Part shown: one piece after another, positions 16,918 to 26,086 of the stretch
How the letters are laid out: each line of letters begins with the position of its first letter
Numbering within the stretch: the first letter of the stretch is position 1
From: Muricoccus harenae
GTDB lineage: Bacteria; Pseudomonadota; Alphaproteobacteria; Acetobacterales; Acetobacteraceae
Length of the DNA stretch: 64,000 nucleotides
NCBI RefSeq assembly: GCF_009848505.1
Contig: NZ_WWDL01000003.1
Location: forward strand, 62,001-126,000
Direction: 5' to 3'
The notes under the pieces: generated by a model
What the model was told of the DNA's origin: nothing
What the model saw: only the letters and a program-made list of their open reading frames with translations
Database searches by the model: none
Made by a program: the position numbers and the translations under genes

Positions 16918-18120
16918 TCAGAGACCCAGGAAGGCCTTGGCGATGATGTTGCGTTGGATCTCGTTCGAGCCGCCGTAGATCGAGACCTTGCGGTAATTGA
17001 AGTAGAGCGGCGCGGCGGCGTCGGCCCAGGCCGGGGCGACGGCGGGCTCGTTCCAGCCTTCCGGCTGGTCGTGCTCCGGCGCCGGGATCGCATAGGGACC
17101 CGCGACTTCCAGCAGCAATTCGGTGGTGGCCTGCTGCAGCTCCGATCCCTTGATCTTCAGGATGGAGGAAGCGGGGTCGGGCTTGTCGGAATCGCGGTGG
17201 CGCTGGTTGGCGACGACGCGCATCTGGGTGATTTCCAGCGCCTTCAGCCCGACCTCGATCTCGGCCACGCGGCGGCGGAAATCGGGGTCGTCCCACAGCA
17301 TGCCGTCACCGGACTCGGTCTCGCGCGCCAGGCGCTTGGCGCGGGCGAGCCGCTGCTTGGAGAGGCCGATGCGGGCGATGCCGGTGCGCTCGTTGGCCAG
17401 GAGGAACTTGGCGTAGTCCCAGCCCTTGTTCTCCTCGCCGACGAGGTTCTCGGCGGGCACTTCCACATCATCGAAGAAGACTTCGTTCACCTCATGCCCG
17501 CCATCGATGGTGATGACGGGGCGGACGGTGATGCCGGGGGACTTCATGTCGATCAGCAGGAAGGAGATGCCGCGCTGCTTCTTCGCCTCACGGTCCGTGC
17601 GGACGAGGCAGAAGATCCAGTCTGCGTGCTGGCCGAGCGTCGTCCAGGCTTTCTGGCCGGAGACGATGTACTTGCCGTCCTTCTTGTCCGCGCGGGTCTT
17701 CAGCGAGGCGAGGTCGGAGCCGGCGCCGGGCTCGGAGAAGCCCTGGCACCACCAGATGTCAAGATTGGCGGTGGCGGGAAGGAACTTCTTCTTCTGCTCC
17801 TCGGAGCCGAAGGCGGCGATGACGGGGCCAACCATGAAGACGTTGAACTGCAGCGGCAGCGGCACGGCGGCACGCTGCATCTCTTCCGTGAAGATGTAGC
17901 GCTGGACGGGGGTCCAGTCCTTGCCGCCCCAGGCCACCGGCCAGTTGGGGGTCGCCAGCCCGGCGGCATTCAGGATGCGCTGGGAGGTGACGATGTCCTC
18001 CTTCTCCAGGTGCCGGCCCTCGGCGACCTTGCGGCGGATCTCGGCGGGAATCTTCTCGCGGAAGAAGCGGCGGAGGTCGTCGCGGAAGGCGATCTCCTCA
18101 GGGGTGAAGCGGAGTTCCAT
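16918..18120 (-). CDS. Acyl-CoA dehydrogenase family protein, first subunit-like
   Basis: A 400-residue acyl-CoA dehydrogenase homologue ([20 protein letters not shown]). FAD/substrate motifs are present, including [14 protein letters not shown] near residue 135. The C-terminus reads [21 protein letters not shown]; where medium-chain enzymes have Y-E-G-T, this has Y-G-G-S, so the standard Glu base is absent at that position. ATG 18120 has a good AGGAGG Shine-Dalgarno. It lies 11 bases after the thiolase gene and 12 before its paralogue, so these are very likely co-translated partners. Confidence 0.9.
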   Translation of the reverse strand: MELRFTPEEIAFRDDLRRFFREKIPAEIRRKVAEGRHLEKEDIVTSQRILNAAGLATPNWPVAWGGKDWTPVQRYIFTEEMQRAAVPLPLQFNVFMVGPVIAAFGSEEQKKKFLPATANLDIWWCQGFSEPGAGSDLASLKTRADKKDGKYIVSGQKAWTTLGQHADWIFCLVRTDREAKKQRGISFLLIDMKSPGITVRPVITIDGGHEVNEVFFDDVEVPAENLVGEENKGWDYAKFLLANERTGIARIGLSKQRLARAKRLARETESGDGMLWDDPDFRRRVAEIEVGLKALEITQMRVVANQRHRDSDKPDPASSILKIKGSELQQATTELLLEVAGPYAIPAPEHDQPEGWNEPAVAPAWADAAAPLYFNYRKVSIYGGSNEIQRNIIAKAFLGL

Positions 18121-18131
18121 GGGCTTCCTCC

Positions 18132-19310
18132 TCAGGCGATCTCGATCAGTCCGGCGGCGCCCTGGCCACCGGCCACGCACATCGTCACCACGGCGTATTT
18201 CGCGCCACGGCGGCGGCCCTCCAGCACGGCATGGCCGACGAGACGCGCGCCGCTCATGCCGAACGGATGGCCGATGGAGATGGCGCCGCCATTGACGTTC
18301 ACCTTGGCGGGATCGATGCCGAGTGTGTCGCGGCAATAGATGGATTGAGAGGCGAAGGCCTCGTTCAGCTCCCACAGGTCGATGTCTTCTACCTTCAGCC
18401 CGTGGCGGGCGAGGAGGCGGGGAACGGCGAAGACGGGGCCGATACCCATCTCCTCCGGCTCGCAGCCGGCCGTGGCGAAGCCGCGGAAGATCGCCAGTGG
18501 GGCCAAGCCGCGGCGGGCAGCTTCCTCCGCGGACATCAGCACGCTGGCGCTGGCGCCGTCCGAGAGCTGGCTGGCGTTGCCGGCTGTGACGAACTTGCCT
18601 TCCTTCACCGGCTTCAGCTTGGACAGGCCCTCCATGGAGGTGTCGGGGCGGTTGCCCTCGTCCTTGGAGAGGGTGACCGTCTCCTGACGCGTCTCGCCGC
18701 TCGCCTTGTCGGTGACGTTCATCACTGTGGTGAAGGGCACGATCTCGTCGTCGAAGCGCCGGCCCTGCTGGGCGGCGGCGGTGCGGCGCTGGCTTTCGAG
18801 GGAGAACTCGTCCTGCGCCTCGCGGGAGATGCCGTAGCGGGCGGCGACCAGATCAGCGGTGTCGATCATGGTGTCGTAGATGCTGGGCTTGTTCTGCTCG
18901 AGCCAGGCGTTGCGGTAGTGGTTCCGGTTCACCGTGGGCTGGACGAGGCTGATGGATTCCACGCCGCCGGCGATGGCGACGGGCATCTTGTCGACGATGA
19001 TGCGCTTTGCCGCATGGGCGATGGCCTCGAGGCCCGAGGCGCAGAAGCGGCTGACGGTGACGCCGGCGGAGGTGACGGGGATGCCGGCGCGGATGGCGGC
19101 ATGGCGCGCGACATTGCCGCCGGTCGCGCCCTCGGGATAGCCGCAGCCGAAGACCACCTCTTCCACCGCCTCAGGCTCCAGCTTCGCGCGGTCCATCACG
19201 GCGCCGATGGCATGGGCGGCCATGTCGGCGCCGTGGGTGGCGTTGAGGGCGCCGCGATGCGCCTTGCCGATCGGCGTGCGCGCAGTGGAGACGATGACGG
19301 CTTCGGTCAT
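18132..19310 (-). CDS. Acetyl-CoA acyltransferase (thiolase)
   Basis: A 392-residue thiolase that cleaves 3-oxoacyl-CoA with CoA, or runs the reverse condensation. All catalytic residues are visible: the nucleophile Cys in [14 protein letters not shown] near residue 90, His in [10 protein letters not shown], and the second Cys in [11 protein letters not shown] at the C-terminus. Its start overlaps the stop of the upstream ligase gene by 4 bases, so the two are translationally coupled. Together with the dehydrogenases it suggests a beta-oxidation-type pathway; no enoyl-CoA hydratase or hydroxyacyl-CoA dehydrogenase is in the cluster. Confidence 0.94.
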   Translation of the reverse strand: MTEAVIVSTARTPIGKAHRGALNATHGADMAAHAIGAVMDRAKLEPEAVEEVVFGCGYPEGATGGNVARHAAIRAGIPVTSAGVTVSRFCASGLEAIAHAAKRIIVDKMPVAIAGGVESISLVQPTVNRNHYRNAWLEQNKPSIYDTMIDTADLVAARYGISREAQDEFSLESQRRTAAAQQGRRFDDEIVPFTTVMNVTDKASGETRQETVTLSKDEGNRPDTSMEGLSKLKPVKEGKFVTAGNASQLSDGASASVLMSAEEAARRGLAPLAIFRGFATAGCEPEEMGIGPVFAVPRLLARHGLKVEDIDLWELNEAFASQSIYCRDTLGIDPAKVNVNGGAISIGHPFGMSGARLVGHAVLEGRRRGAKYAVVTMCVAGGQGAAGLIEIA

Positions 19311-20974
19311 GGGGCGGAGCCCTCCTGAGGGGTGCCGGCGGCGCGGGCGCGCTCCTCGGCGACCAATGTGCTGGCCATGAGCTTGCCAGCCGGGGAACGG
19401 GGAAGGGTTTCGCGCAGCTCCAGCGCCGCCGGCATCTCGTGCCGGCCGATGCGGTCGCGCAGGAAGGTCTTCAGCGCATCCAGGGTGAGTTCGGGCGCGC
19501 CGGGGCGGAGGGTGACGAATGCCTTGGCAGACTGGCCGCGATAGGGATCGGGGATGCCGATGACGATTGCCTCGGTAACATCGGGGTGCTCGTAGATCGC
19601 GCCCTCGATCGCGGCGGGATACACGTTGAAGCCACCTGAGATGATCATGTTCTTGCGGCGGTCCATGAGGAAGAACATGCCGTCCCTTTCCATGCGGCCG
19701 ATATCGCCGGTGAGGAACCAGCCATCGCGGAAAGCGGCCTCGGTCTCGGCGGGCTGGTTCCAGTAGCCGGCGAAGACGGTGGGGCCACGGATGGCAAGCT
19801 CCCCGGCCTCGCCGGGCGGCAGCGCGCGGGTGGGATCGTTGAGGGCGACGATGCGCAGGTCCATGCCGGGCAGCGGCAGGCCGATGATGCCAGGGCGCGG
19901 GGTGGCGGCGACTGGGACACGGGTGCCGGCGGGACCGGTTTCCGTCATGCCCCAGCCGATGCGCAGGCGCTGGCCGAGCAGTGCTTCCACTCGTGCCGCC
20001 ACGTCGAAGGGCAGCGGAGCGCCGCCGGAGATGCAGGAGCGCAGCGAGGACAGGTCGTAATCCGCGGCGGCCGGATGGTTCAGCAGCGCGATCCAAAGGG
20101 TGGGCACGCCGGAAAGGATGGTGACGCGGCGGGTCGCGATATCCTGCAGCGTCGTTTCCGCATCGAAGCGCGGGCGGAGCAGGACTTCATTGCCCTCGGC
20201 CAGGTGACGCAGCAGGACGGTGGTAAGGGCATAGATGTGGAAGAGCGGCAGCACGGCAAGGACGCGCTGCTCGCCCTCGACGAGGACGCCGCCGTCATGC
20301 CAGTTGCGATAGATGCTGACGGCGGCGGTGAGGTTGCCATGGGTGAGCATGGCGCCCTTGGGCATGCCGGTCGTGCCGCCGGTATATTGCAGCAGTGCGA
20401 CGTCTTCGGGCGAGACGGCGGGCCAACTTGCCGGCGGGTCGGTGGCGAGGCCGGAAAGGGATTGGGTGCGGGGATCCCCCTGCCCTGCCTCACCGCCCCA
20501 ATGCGCGTCCTCGCCGAGGAGGATGCGCTCGGCGGCGCCGTCCTCCAGCAGGTCGAGGGCCGTGGGCAGGATGCCGGGAAGGTCGGTCGTGATGACGGTG
20601 CGAGCGCCGCTGTCGGCCAGCTTGTGGCGCAGGACGCGCTTCGCATCGAGCGGGCTGAGATGCACCACCCGTGCCCCGATCCGCGCCAGGGCGAGGAAGG
20701 AGACGGGGTGCCAGGGCGTGTTGGGCAGCAGCAGGCCGACGGGCTCGCCGGGGGTGATGCCGAGGCGCAGCAGGCCGGCGGCGATGCGGTCCACCGTCGC
20801 GCCCAGGGTGGCATAGGTGACCTGCCGGCCGCGGTATTCGAGGGCGGGGCGATCCGCCCAACGGACGGCGCTGGCATCGAGCAGCGCGCCAAGCGTGCCG
20901 ATGGCGAGCGGCGCGTCCCAGCGGCAGCCTTCAGGGTAGGAGGCGATCCAGGGGCGGGTGGCGTCGGTGCTCAT
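19307..20974 (-). CDS. AMP-dependent acyl-CoA synthetase/ligase
   Basis: A 555-residue adenylate-forming enzyme that activates a carboxylic acid to its CoA thioester. Motifs run in order: the P-loop YTGGTTGMPKGAMLTHGN, the adenine site GWGMTETGP, the hinge TGDIGRMERDG, KNMIISGGFNVYP, and the C-terminal lysine in PRSPAGKLM. It is the first gene of the operon, so it probably commits an external acid to the pathway encoded downstream. The start at 20974 has only a weak Shine-Dalgarno; an in-frame start further upstream, at 21058, adds a non-conserved basic stretch. Confidence 0.92.
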   Translation of the reverse strand: MSTDATRPWIASYPEGCRWDAPLAIGTLGALLDASAVRWADRPALEYRGRQVTYATLGATVDRIAAGLLRLGITPGEPVGLLLPNTPWHPVSFLALARIGARVVHLSPLDAKRVLRHKLADSGARTVITTDLPGILPTALDLLEDGAAERILLGEDAHWGGEAGQGDPRTQSLSGLATDPPASWPAVSPEDVALLQYTGGTTGMPKGAMLTHGNLTAAVSIYRNWHDGGVLVEGEQRVLAVLPLFHIYALTTVLLRHLAEGNEVLLRPRFDAETTLQDIATRRVTILSGVPTLWIALLNHPAAADYDLSSLRSCISGGAPLPFDVAARVEALLGQRLRIGWGMTETGPAGTRVPVAATPRPGIIGLPLPGMDLRIVALNDPTRALPPGEAGELAIRGPTVFAGYWNQPAETEAAFRDGWFLTGDIGRMERDGMFFLMDRRKNMIISGGFNVYPAAIEGAIYEHPDVTEAIVIGIPDPYRGQSAKAFVTLRPGAPELTLDALKTFLRDRIGRHEMPAALELRETLPRSPAGKLMASTLVAEERARAAGTPQEGSAP

Positions 20975-21108
20975 GCCGCGTCCGGCCCAGCTGTGCAGAC
21001 CACGGGCGGGCGCCTGCCGCCGATGGGCCCTGCCTTGCCAGCCGCTGTTGGTGCCCATGCCTTGGGCTGGGTCATCGCGTCTCCCGGGGCGGCGATTCTC
21101 GCTGTCAT

Positions 21109-21125
21109 TTTCCGCATTGCGGAAA
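21109..21125. promoter_or_regulatory. Palindromic operator, likely IclR-type
   Basis: TTTCCGCATTGCGGAAA is a perfect 7-bp inverted repeat around an ATT centre, between the divergent IclR and acyl-CoA ligase genes. The TTCCGC/GCGGAA pattern resembles sites assigned to several proteobacterial IclR regulators (from memory). It probably mediates control of both transcripts. Confidence 0.65.
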
Positions 21126-21186
21126 TATGTTCTGCCGTCTCAGGACCGATATCGACCAGCGGCCGCGCAGGGTCAAGACACGGCCG

Positions 21187-22011
21187 ATGGGGATGGAAAT
21201 GCGCAAGCGTCAACCGGCGGAGCCCGCCGGAAGCCAATCCGAGGCCGAGGCGGACCGGCAGTTCGTGGCCGCGATCGCGCGGGGCTTCGACATCCTGCAT
21301 GCCTTCCGCGCCGAGGACCCGATTCTGGGGAACCAGGAGCTGGCGGAGCGGACTGGCCTGCCGCGCGCAACCGTCTCCCGCCTCACCTATACGCTCACGC
21401 GGCTGGGCTACCTGATCTACCTGCCGCGCTTCGCGAAGTACCAGCTCGGGCTTGGCGCAGTGCCGCTGGGGCGGCTTGCGCTGGCCAATATGGCGGTGCG
21501 GGGGATCGCGGCGCCGCTGATGCGGCAGCTGGCGGAGGAGACGAATGCCTCGGTCTCGCTCGGCAAGCGGGACGGGCTTTCCATGCTGTATATCGAGCAC
21601 GTCTCGCCGCGCACCGCGGTGGCGCTGCAGCTGGAGGTGGGATCGCGCGTGCCGATCGGCGTAACGGCGATGGGGCGCGCCTATTACGCGGCGGTGGATA
21701 AGGTGGAGCGCGCGGGCATCGATGTCGAACTGGCGGCGCGGATGCCCGAGGACTGGCCACGAATCCGGGACGGTCTGCTCGAGGCGGTGGAAATGCAGGG
21801 ACGCCTGGGCTTCACGGCGTCGCTCGGCGACTGGAACGACACGGTGCATGCTGCTGGCGCCGCGATCGCGCTGCCGGGCGGCGAGGTGGTCGCCTTCAAC
21901 TGCGGTGCGCCGGCCTTCATGCTCGACCGCGAGCGGCTGCTGGGAGAGCTTGGGCCCCGACTGAGTGCGGTGGCGCGCCGGATCGAGGTGATGGCGCGCG
22001 GGCGGCCCTGA
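21187..22011 (+). CDS. IclR family transcriptional regulator
   Basis: A 274-residue regulator with an N-terminal winged helix (ILGNQELAERTGLPRATVSRLTYTL, about residues 40-65) and a C-terminal effector domain containing the family's GVTAMGRAYYAA segment. Several starts are possible: ATG at 21187, 21193 and 21199, or 21127. The last would begin inside or beside the palindrome at 21109-21125, so a downstream start is preferred. It is divergent from the ligase-thiolase-dehydrogenase operon and probably controls it in response to an aromatic or organic acid or its CoA ester (inference from family habits). Confidence 0.92.
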   Translation: MGMEMRKRQPAEPAGSQSEAEADRQFVAAIARGFDILHAFRAEDPILGNQELAERTGLPRATVSRLTYTLTRLGYLIYLPRFAKYQLGLGAVPLGRLALANMAVRGIAAPLMRQLAEETNASVSLGKRDGLSMLYIEHVSPRTAVALQLEVGSRVPIGVTAMGRAYYAAVDKVERAGIDVELAARMPEDWPRIRDGLLEAVEMQGRLGFTASLGDWNDTVHAAGAAIALPGGEVVAFNCGAPAFMLDRERLLGELGPRLSAVARRIEVMARGRP

Positions 22012-22012
22012 G

Positions 22013-22037
22013 GCGGTTTCACCCTGTGTGAAGCCGC
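22013..22037 (+). terminator. Stem-loop after the IclR gene
   Basis: GCGGTTTCAC and GTGAAGCCGC pair over 10 bp with one G-T wobble and a 5-base loop, starting at the IclR stop codon. There is no T-tract, and the next gene begins about 35 bases later. Confidence 0.4.
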
Positions 22038-22072
22038 TTGACCGGGTGCCGGCGGCAACGAACACTTCCCGC

Positions 22073-23365
22073 ATGGCTTCCCATGCGCCGCGGCCGCTGC
22101 CGCCCAGCCTCTATGCCGAGACCGCCGCGCCGGCGCCGCCGACGCCGCCCCTGCGGGGCGCTTCGGTGGCGGATGTGGTCGTCGTCGGAGCGGGATTCAC
22201 CGGACTTTCGACGGCGCTGCACCTAGCGGAGCGCGGCGTCTCCACCATCGTGCTGGAGGCGAATGAGCCGGGCTGGGGCGCCTCGGGCCGCAATGGCGGG
22301 CAGGTGAATCCCGGGTTGAAGTTCAGCCCTGATGCGGTGGAGGCGCGTTTCGGGGAGGATCTCGGGCGGCGGATGGTGGCTTTCAGCCATGCGGCGCCGG
22401 ATTATGTCTTCGAGCTGATCCGCCGGCACCAGATCCGCTGCGAGGCGCGGCAGGGCGGCACGCTGCGTGTGGCGACGGGCGCGCGGGCGGCGGAAGAGTT
22501 GCGGCGACTGCATCGCGTCTGCGCGGAGCGCGGCATGCCGGTGGCGCTGCTGGAGGGCGATGCGCTGCGGCAGGCGACGGGAACGGACTTCTATCCGCTG
22601 GGGCTGCTGGATCTGCGCGGCGGCGACGTGAATCCGCTGGGCTATGCGCGCGGGCTGGCACGGGCGGCAATGGCGCATGGTGCGCGCATCCATGGCGGCA
22701 CGCCCGCGACGGCGCTGCGGCGGGAAGGCGACGGGTGGCGCGTGGAGACGCCGGGCGGGAGCGTGCGCGCGGCGCAGGTGCTGCTGGCGACGAACGGCTA
22801 TACGGATTCTCTCTGGCCCGGCCTGGCGCGGAGCCTGGTGCCGGTGTTCAGCGCGATCCGCGCGACGGAGCCGCTGCCGAAGGAGATCGCCGAAGCAATC
22901 GTGCCCTTCCGTGGCTCGGTCTTCGAGACGGGCCGCATCACCGTTTATTACCGCGTGGACGAAGGCGGGCGGCTGCTGATGGGCGGGCGCGGGCCGCAGG
23001 GCGAGCTGCGCTCGGTCGATGCGCTGGATTACCTGGTGCAGCATACGGAGCGGCTGTGGCCGCAGCTCCGCGGGGCGCGCTGGGCGCAGGCTTGGAACGG
23101 GCAGCTGGCGGTGACGCCCGATCACTACCCGCATGTGCATGTGCTGGCGCCGGGGCTGTTCAGCTGCCTCGGCTATAACGGGCGCGGCGTGGCCATGGCG
23201 AGCCATATGGGGCGCATCCTGGCGGCGCGTATTGCGGAAGGCGAGGATGCTGATTTCGACATGCCCATCCTGCCGATGAAGCCGATGCCGATGCACCGGT
23301 TCTGGCGGCTGGGCGTCTGGGCGGAGGTCTGGCGCGGGCGGATGCTGGACCGGATGGGGCTGTAG
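22073..23365 (+). CDS. FAD-dependent oxidoreductase, DAO family
   Basis: A 430-residue flavoprotein of the glycine/D-amino-acid oxidase fold. The dinucleotide motif VVVVGAGFTGLSTALHLAERG sits at about residues 34-54, followed by LEANEPGWGASGRNGGQVNPG, typical of gamma-glutamylputrescine oxidase and related amine oxidases. The C-terminal FSCLGYNGRGVAMASHMG completes the FAD site. It faces, tail to tail, an XRE-cupin regulator of the PuuR type, so an amine or amino-acid substrate is plausible but unproven. ATG 22073 is preferred over the upstream GTG at 22028, which lies in the stem-loop. Confidence 0.88.
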   Translation: MASHAPRPLPPSLYAETAAPAPPTPPLRGASVADVVVVGAGFTGLSTALHLAERGVSTIVLEANEPGWGASGRNGGQVNPGLKFSPDAVEARFGEDLGRRMVAFSHAAPDYVFELIRRHQIRCEARQGGTLRVATGARAAEELRRLHRVCAERGMPVALLEGDALRQATGTDFYPLGLLDLRGGDVNPLGYARGLARAAMAHGARIHGGTPATALRREGDGWRVETPGGSVRAAQVLLATNGYTDSLWPGLARSLVPVFSAIRATEPLPKEIAEAIVPFRGSVFETGRITVYYRVDEGGRLLMGGRGPQGELRSVDALDYLVQHTERLWPQLRGARWAQAWNGQLAVTPDHYPHVHVLAPGLFSCLGYNGRGVAMASHMGRILAARIAEGEDADFDMPILPMKPMPMHRFWRLGVWAEVWRGRMLDRMGL

Positions 23366-23371
23366 CGCCGC

Positions 23372-23980
23372 TCAGTAGAGCGGCGGGGTGACGGCCCAGA
23401 GGACGACGCAGCGCAGCGGGCCAGGATTGGCGAAGCGGTGCGGCAGGGTGCTGAGGAAGCGGAAGGAATCGCCCGCCTGGAGCAGGGCGGAGACGCCATC
23501 CACCTCCAGCTGCAGCACGCCTTCGGTCACCGTGCCGGCATCCTCACCCGCGTGCTGGTAGGGGGCCTCGCCGGAAGAGCCACCGGGCTCCACCGTGATG
23601 AGCATCAGCTCGATCTTCCCCTCCCCGTCCGGGCTCAGCAACTCCTTGGTGATGCCCTTGGCGGAAAGGTCCAGCACGCGGCGCTGCGGGCGGCGCTGCA
23701 CCCAGGCGGGGCCTTGTGGCGCGGCACCGGAGTCGCTGAAGAACCAGCCGATCGGCACGGCGAAGATCTCGGCCAGCTTCTGCAGGGAGCGGATGGAGGG
23801 CGAGGACAGGCCGCGCTCGATCTGGCTCAGCATGCCGACGGACAGGCCGCTGCGCGCGGAAAGCTCCTGCAGGGTCCATTCGCGGCGCTGGCGCATGGCG
23901 CGCATCCGCTGGCCCAGCACGGGCGCCGCGTCCGTCGCGGTGGTCGGGATGGGAGTATCGGGCATCGATGCGGCCACCAT
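23372..23980 (-). CDS. XRE family regulator with cupin sensor domain
   Basis: A 202-residue two-domain regulator. The helix-turn-helix (LGQRMRAMRQRREWTLQELSARSGLSVGMLSQIERGLSSPSI, about residues 22-64) is followed by a C-terminal cupin (from about 115) that usually binds a small ligand. The architecture matches PuuR-like regulators of amine or amino-acid use. Its start codon overlaps the left arm of an inverted repeat shared with the divergent hyuA operon, suggesting autoregulation plus control of hyuAB. An alternative ATG at 23965 would leave the whole repeat upstream. Confidence 0.92.
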   Translation of the reverse strand: MVAASMPDTPIPTTATDAAPVLGQRMRAMRQRREWTLQELSARSGLSVGMLSQIERGLSSPSIRSLQKLAEIFAVPIGWFFSDSGAAPQGPAWVQRRPQRRVLDLSAKGITKELLSPDGEGKIELMLITVEPGGSSGEAPYQHAGEDAGTVTEGVLQLEVDGVSALLQAGDSFRFLSTLPHRFANPGPLRCVVLWAVTPPLY

Positions 23981-24008
23981 TGAAAAAATCGCCGGGGTAT
24001 TTTCAATG
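23978..24008. promoter_or_regulatory. Inverted-repeat operator between XRE-cupin gene and hyuA operon
   Basis: CATTGAAAA (23978-23986) and TTTTCAATG (24000-24008) are perfect 9-bp arms with a 13-base spacer, 22 bp centre to centre, i.e. two helical turns. It is AT-rich against a GC-rich background and placed between divergent genes, so it is a strong candidate for the regulator's own operator. Confidence 0.7.
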
Positions 24009-24067
24009 TGGTTGCAGAGACCCGGCGTGGCGCTAAGCTACCCTCAGGCAGGTTCGGAAAGCAAAGC

Positions 24068-26083
24068 ATGCGCGTTGGGATCGAGGTCGGCGGCACCTTC
24101 ACGGATCTGGTGGCGGTGGACCAGGGCGAGGTGCGCGTCGTGAAAGTGCCCTCCACCCCGCGCAGCCCGGATATCGGGGCGTTCAATGCGCTGGGCGCCG
24201 CGGGGATTGAAGCGGCGGCGGTGACGGACCTGGTGCATGGCTCCACCGTGGCCACGAATGCCATCCTGGAGCGGCGTGGCGCGGCGATCGCCTTCGTGGC
24301 GACCAAGGGATTCCGCGACATCCTGTTCATGCAGCGGCATGACCGCCGCAGCATCTACGACCTGCATTACGCCAAGCCCGCCCCGCCGGTGCGCCGGCGC
24401 GACTGCTTCGAGGTGGCCGAGCGGATCGGGCCGGACGGGACGGTGATTGCGGCGCTCGACGAGGCGGCGGTGACGCGGGACCTGCTGCCGGCGCTCGCCG
24501 CGGGCGGGTACCAGGCCGTGGCGCTCTGCCTGCTGTCCGCCTATGCCTCCCCGGCGCACGAGATGCGGCTGAAGCAGATGATCGCCGCCGCCCTGCCCGG
24601 CCTGCGCATCGCCGCGAGCCATGAGGTGGCGCCGGAGTTCCGCGAGTTCGAGCGCGCTTCGACCACCTCCCTCTCCGCCTATGTGCAGCCGGTGATCGAC
24701 GGCTATCTTGACCGCTTCGAGGCGACGCTGGCGGGCGCTGGCTTCACCGGGCATTTCAGCGTCATGCAGTCCAATGGCGGGCGCATGCCGGCCACGGCAA
24801 TGCGGAGCAACGCCATCAGCGCGCTGCTGAGTGGGCCGGCGGCGGGCGTCGTCGGCGCAATCCGGCAGGCGGCGCGCTCGGAGCGCGGCAATCTCATCAC
24901 CTTCGACATGGGCGGCACCTCCACCGATGTGGCGCTGGTGCAGGATGGCGAGGCGGCGCTGGCGCCGGAGACGGAGGTGGACGGGCTGCCGATCCGCACG
25001 CCGGTGCTGGACATCGTGACGGTGGGCGCCGGCGGCGGCAGCCTGATCTGGATCGATGATGGCGGGATGCTGCGGGTGGGGCCGCGCAGCGCGGGGGCGG
25101 AGCCGGGGCCGGCCTGCTACGGGCGCGGCGGCACCATGCCGACGGTGACGGATGCGCATGTCGTGCGCGGCACGATTCGGCCGGATGCCTTCCTGGGCGG
25201 CGGCATGTCGCTGGATGCCGATGCGGCGCATCGCGCCTTCGCGGATGTGGCGAAGCGGTTGGGCACGGATGTGCGTGGCGCGGCCGCGGCGGCGATCCGG
25301 CTGGCGGTGGCGAATATCGTGCGCGCAATCCAGCTGGTCTCGACCGAGCGCGGGCGCGATCCCCGCGATTATGCGCTGCTGCCCTTCGGCGGCGCGGGGC
25401 CGCTTCTGGCAGCCGAGATTGCGGAGGAGCTGGGCATTCGGGAAATCCTGGTGCCGCCAAATCCGGGCGTGATCTCGGCACTGGGGCTGCTTTCGGCGGA
25501 TTACGTGAAGCTGCGCGGGATCACCCGGCGCATGGGGCTCGATGCGGAGACGCCTTCGGTCATCGCGGCGGATTGCGCGCGGCTGCGCGAGGCGACGGAG
25601 GCGGAATTCGCGGCGCTGGGGCTGACCGGGCCGCTGGAGCACCGGCTGGAGCTGGACATGCGCTTCGTCGGCCAGGCCTTCGAAATCCCCGTGGCCGTGG
25701 ATCCGGCGGAACTGCCGAGGCTGGGGGCGGCGGATCTGGCCGAACGCTTTGCGGAGGCCCATCGGCGCGTCTACCTGCATGGCGGCGAGCCAGGGCGGAA
25801 GGTGGAGCTGGTAGGGATGCGCTTCGGTGTGCGCCGCCGTCTGGATGCGCTGCCGGAGGTGCGGGAGCGCGCCGCGGGGCTGGCGCGGCCGGAGAGTGCC
25901 GAGGTGGTGACGGGCGGCGCCACGGTGCAGGCTCGGCTGGTGGATGCTGCGATGCTCGACCTGAACGAGGTGGTGGTCGGGCCAGCGCTCATCGAAGGCT
26001 ATTCATCGACAAGCTGGGTGCCGCCGGGATGGCGGGGGGCACGGGATGGTGCCGGCAACATGCTGCTGCGGAAGGAGGGCTGA
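24068..26083 (+). CDS. hyuA: Hydantoinase/oxoprolinase subunit A
   Basis: A 671-residue subunit of an ATP-dependent amidohydrolase of the N-methylhydantoinase/5-oxoprolinase/acetone carboxylase superfamily. It opens with MRVGIEVGGTFTDLVAVD, the first phosphate-binding motif of an ASKHA-type ATPase; the second, DMGGTSTDVALV, is at about residue 280. Length is normal for a stand-alone A subunit. The next gene, 3 bases on, is the B subunit. The family acts on cyclic amides, but the substrate varies widely and cannot be fixed here. A GGAAAG lies upstream of ATG 24068. Confidence 0.93.
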   Translation: MRVGIEVGGTFTDLVAVDQGEVRVVKVPSTPRSPDIGAFNALGAAGIEAAAVTDLVHGSTVATNAILERRGAAIAFVATKGFRDILFMQRHDRRSIYDLHYAKPAPPVRRRDCFEVAERIGPDGTVIAALDEAAVTRDLLPALAAGGYQAVALCLLSAYASPAHEMRLKQMIAAALPGLRIAASHEVAPEFREFERASTTSLSAYVQPVIDGYLDRFEATLAGAGFTGHFSVMQSNGGRMPATAMRSNAISALLSGPAAGVVGAIRQAARSERGNLITFDMGGTSTDVALVQDGEAALAPETEVDGLPIRTPVLDIVTVGAGGGSLIWIDDGGMLRVGPRSAGAEPGPACYGRGGTMPTVTDAHVVRGTIRPDAFLGGGMSLDADAAHRAFADVAKRLGTDVRGAAAAAIRLAVANIVRAIQLVSTERGRDPRDYALLPFGGAGPLLAAEIAEELGIREILVPPNPGVISALGLLSADYVKLRGITRRMGLDAETPSVIAADCARLREATEAEFAALGLTGPLEHRLELDMRFVGQAFEIPVAVDPAELPRLGAADLAERFAEAHRRVYLHGGEPGRKVELVGMRFGVRRRLDALPEVRERAAGLARPESAEVVTGGATVQARLVDAAMLDLNEVVVGPALIEGYSSTSWVPPGWRGARDGAGNMLLRKEG

Positions 26084-26086
26084 GCT

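Noticed and set aside
24044-25780. Minus-strand open frame (about 578 codons) opposite hyuA
   Set aside because: It is antisense to hyuA, which has both ATPase motifs. The translation is rich in Arg/His/Gln and Pro with no recognisable domain.
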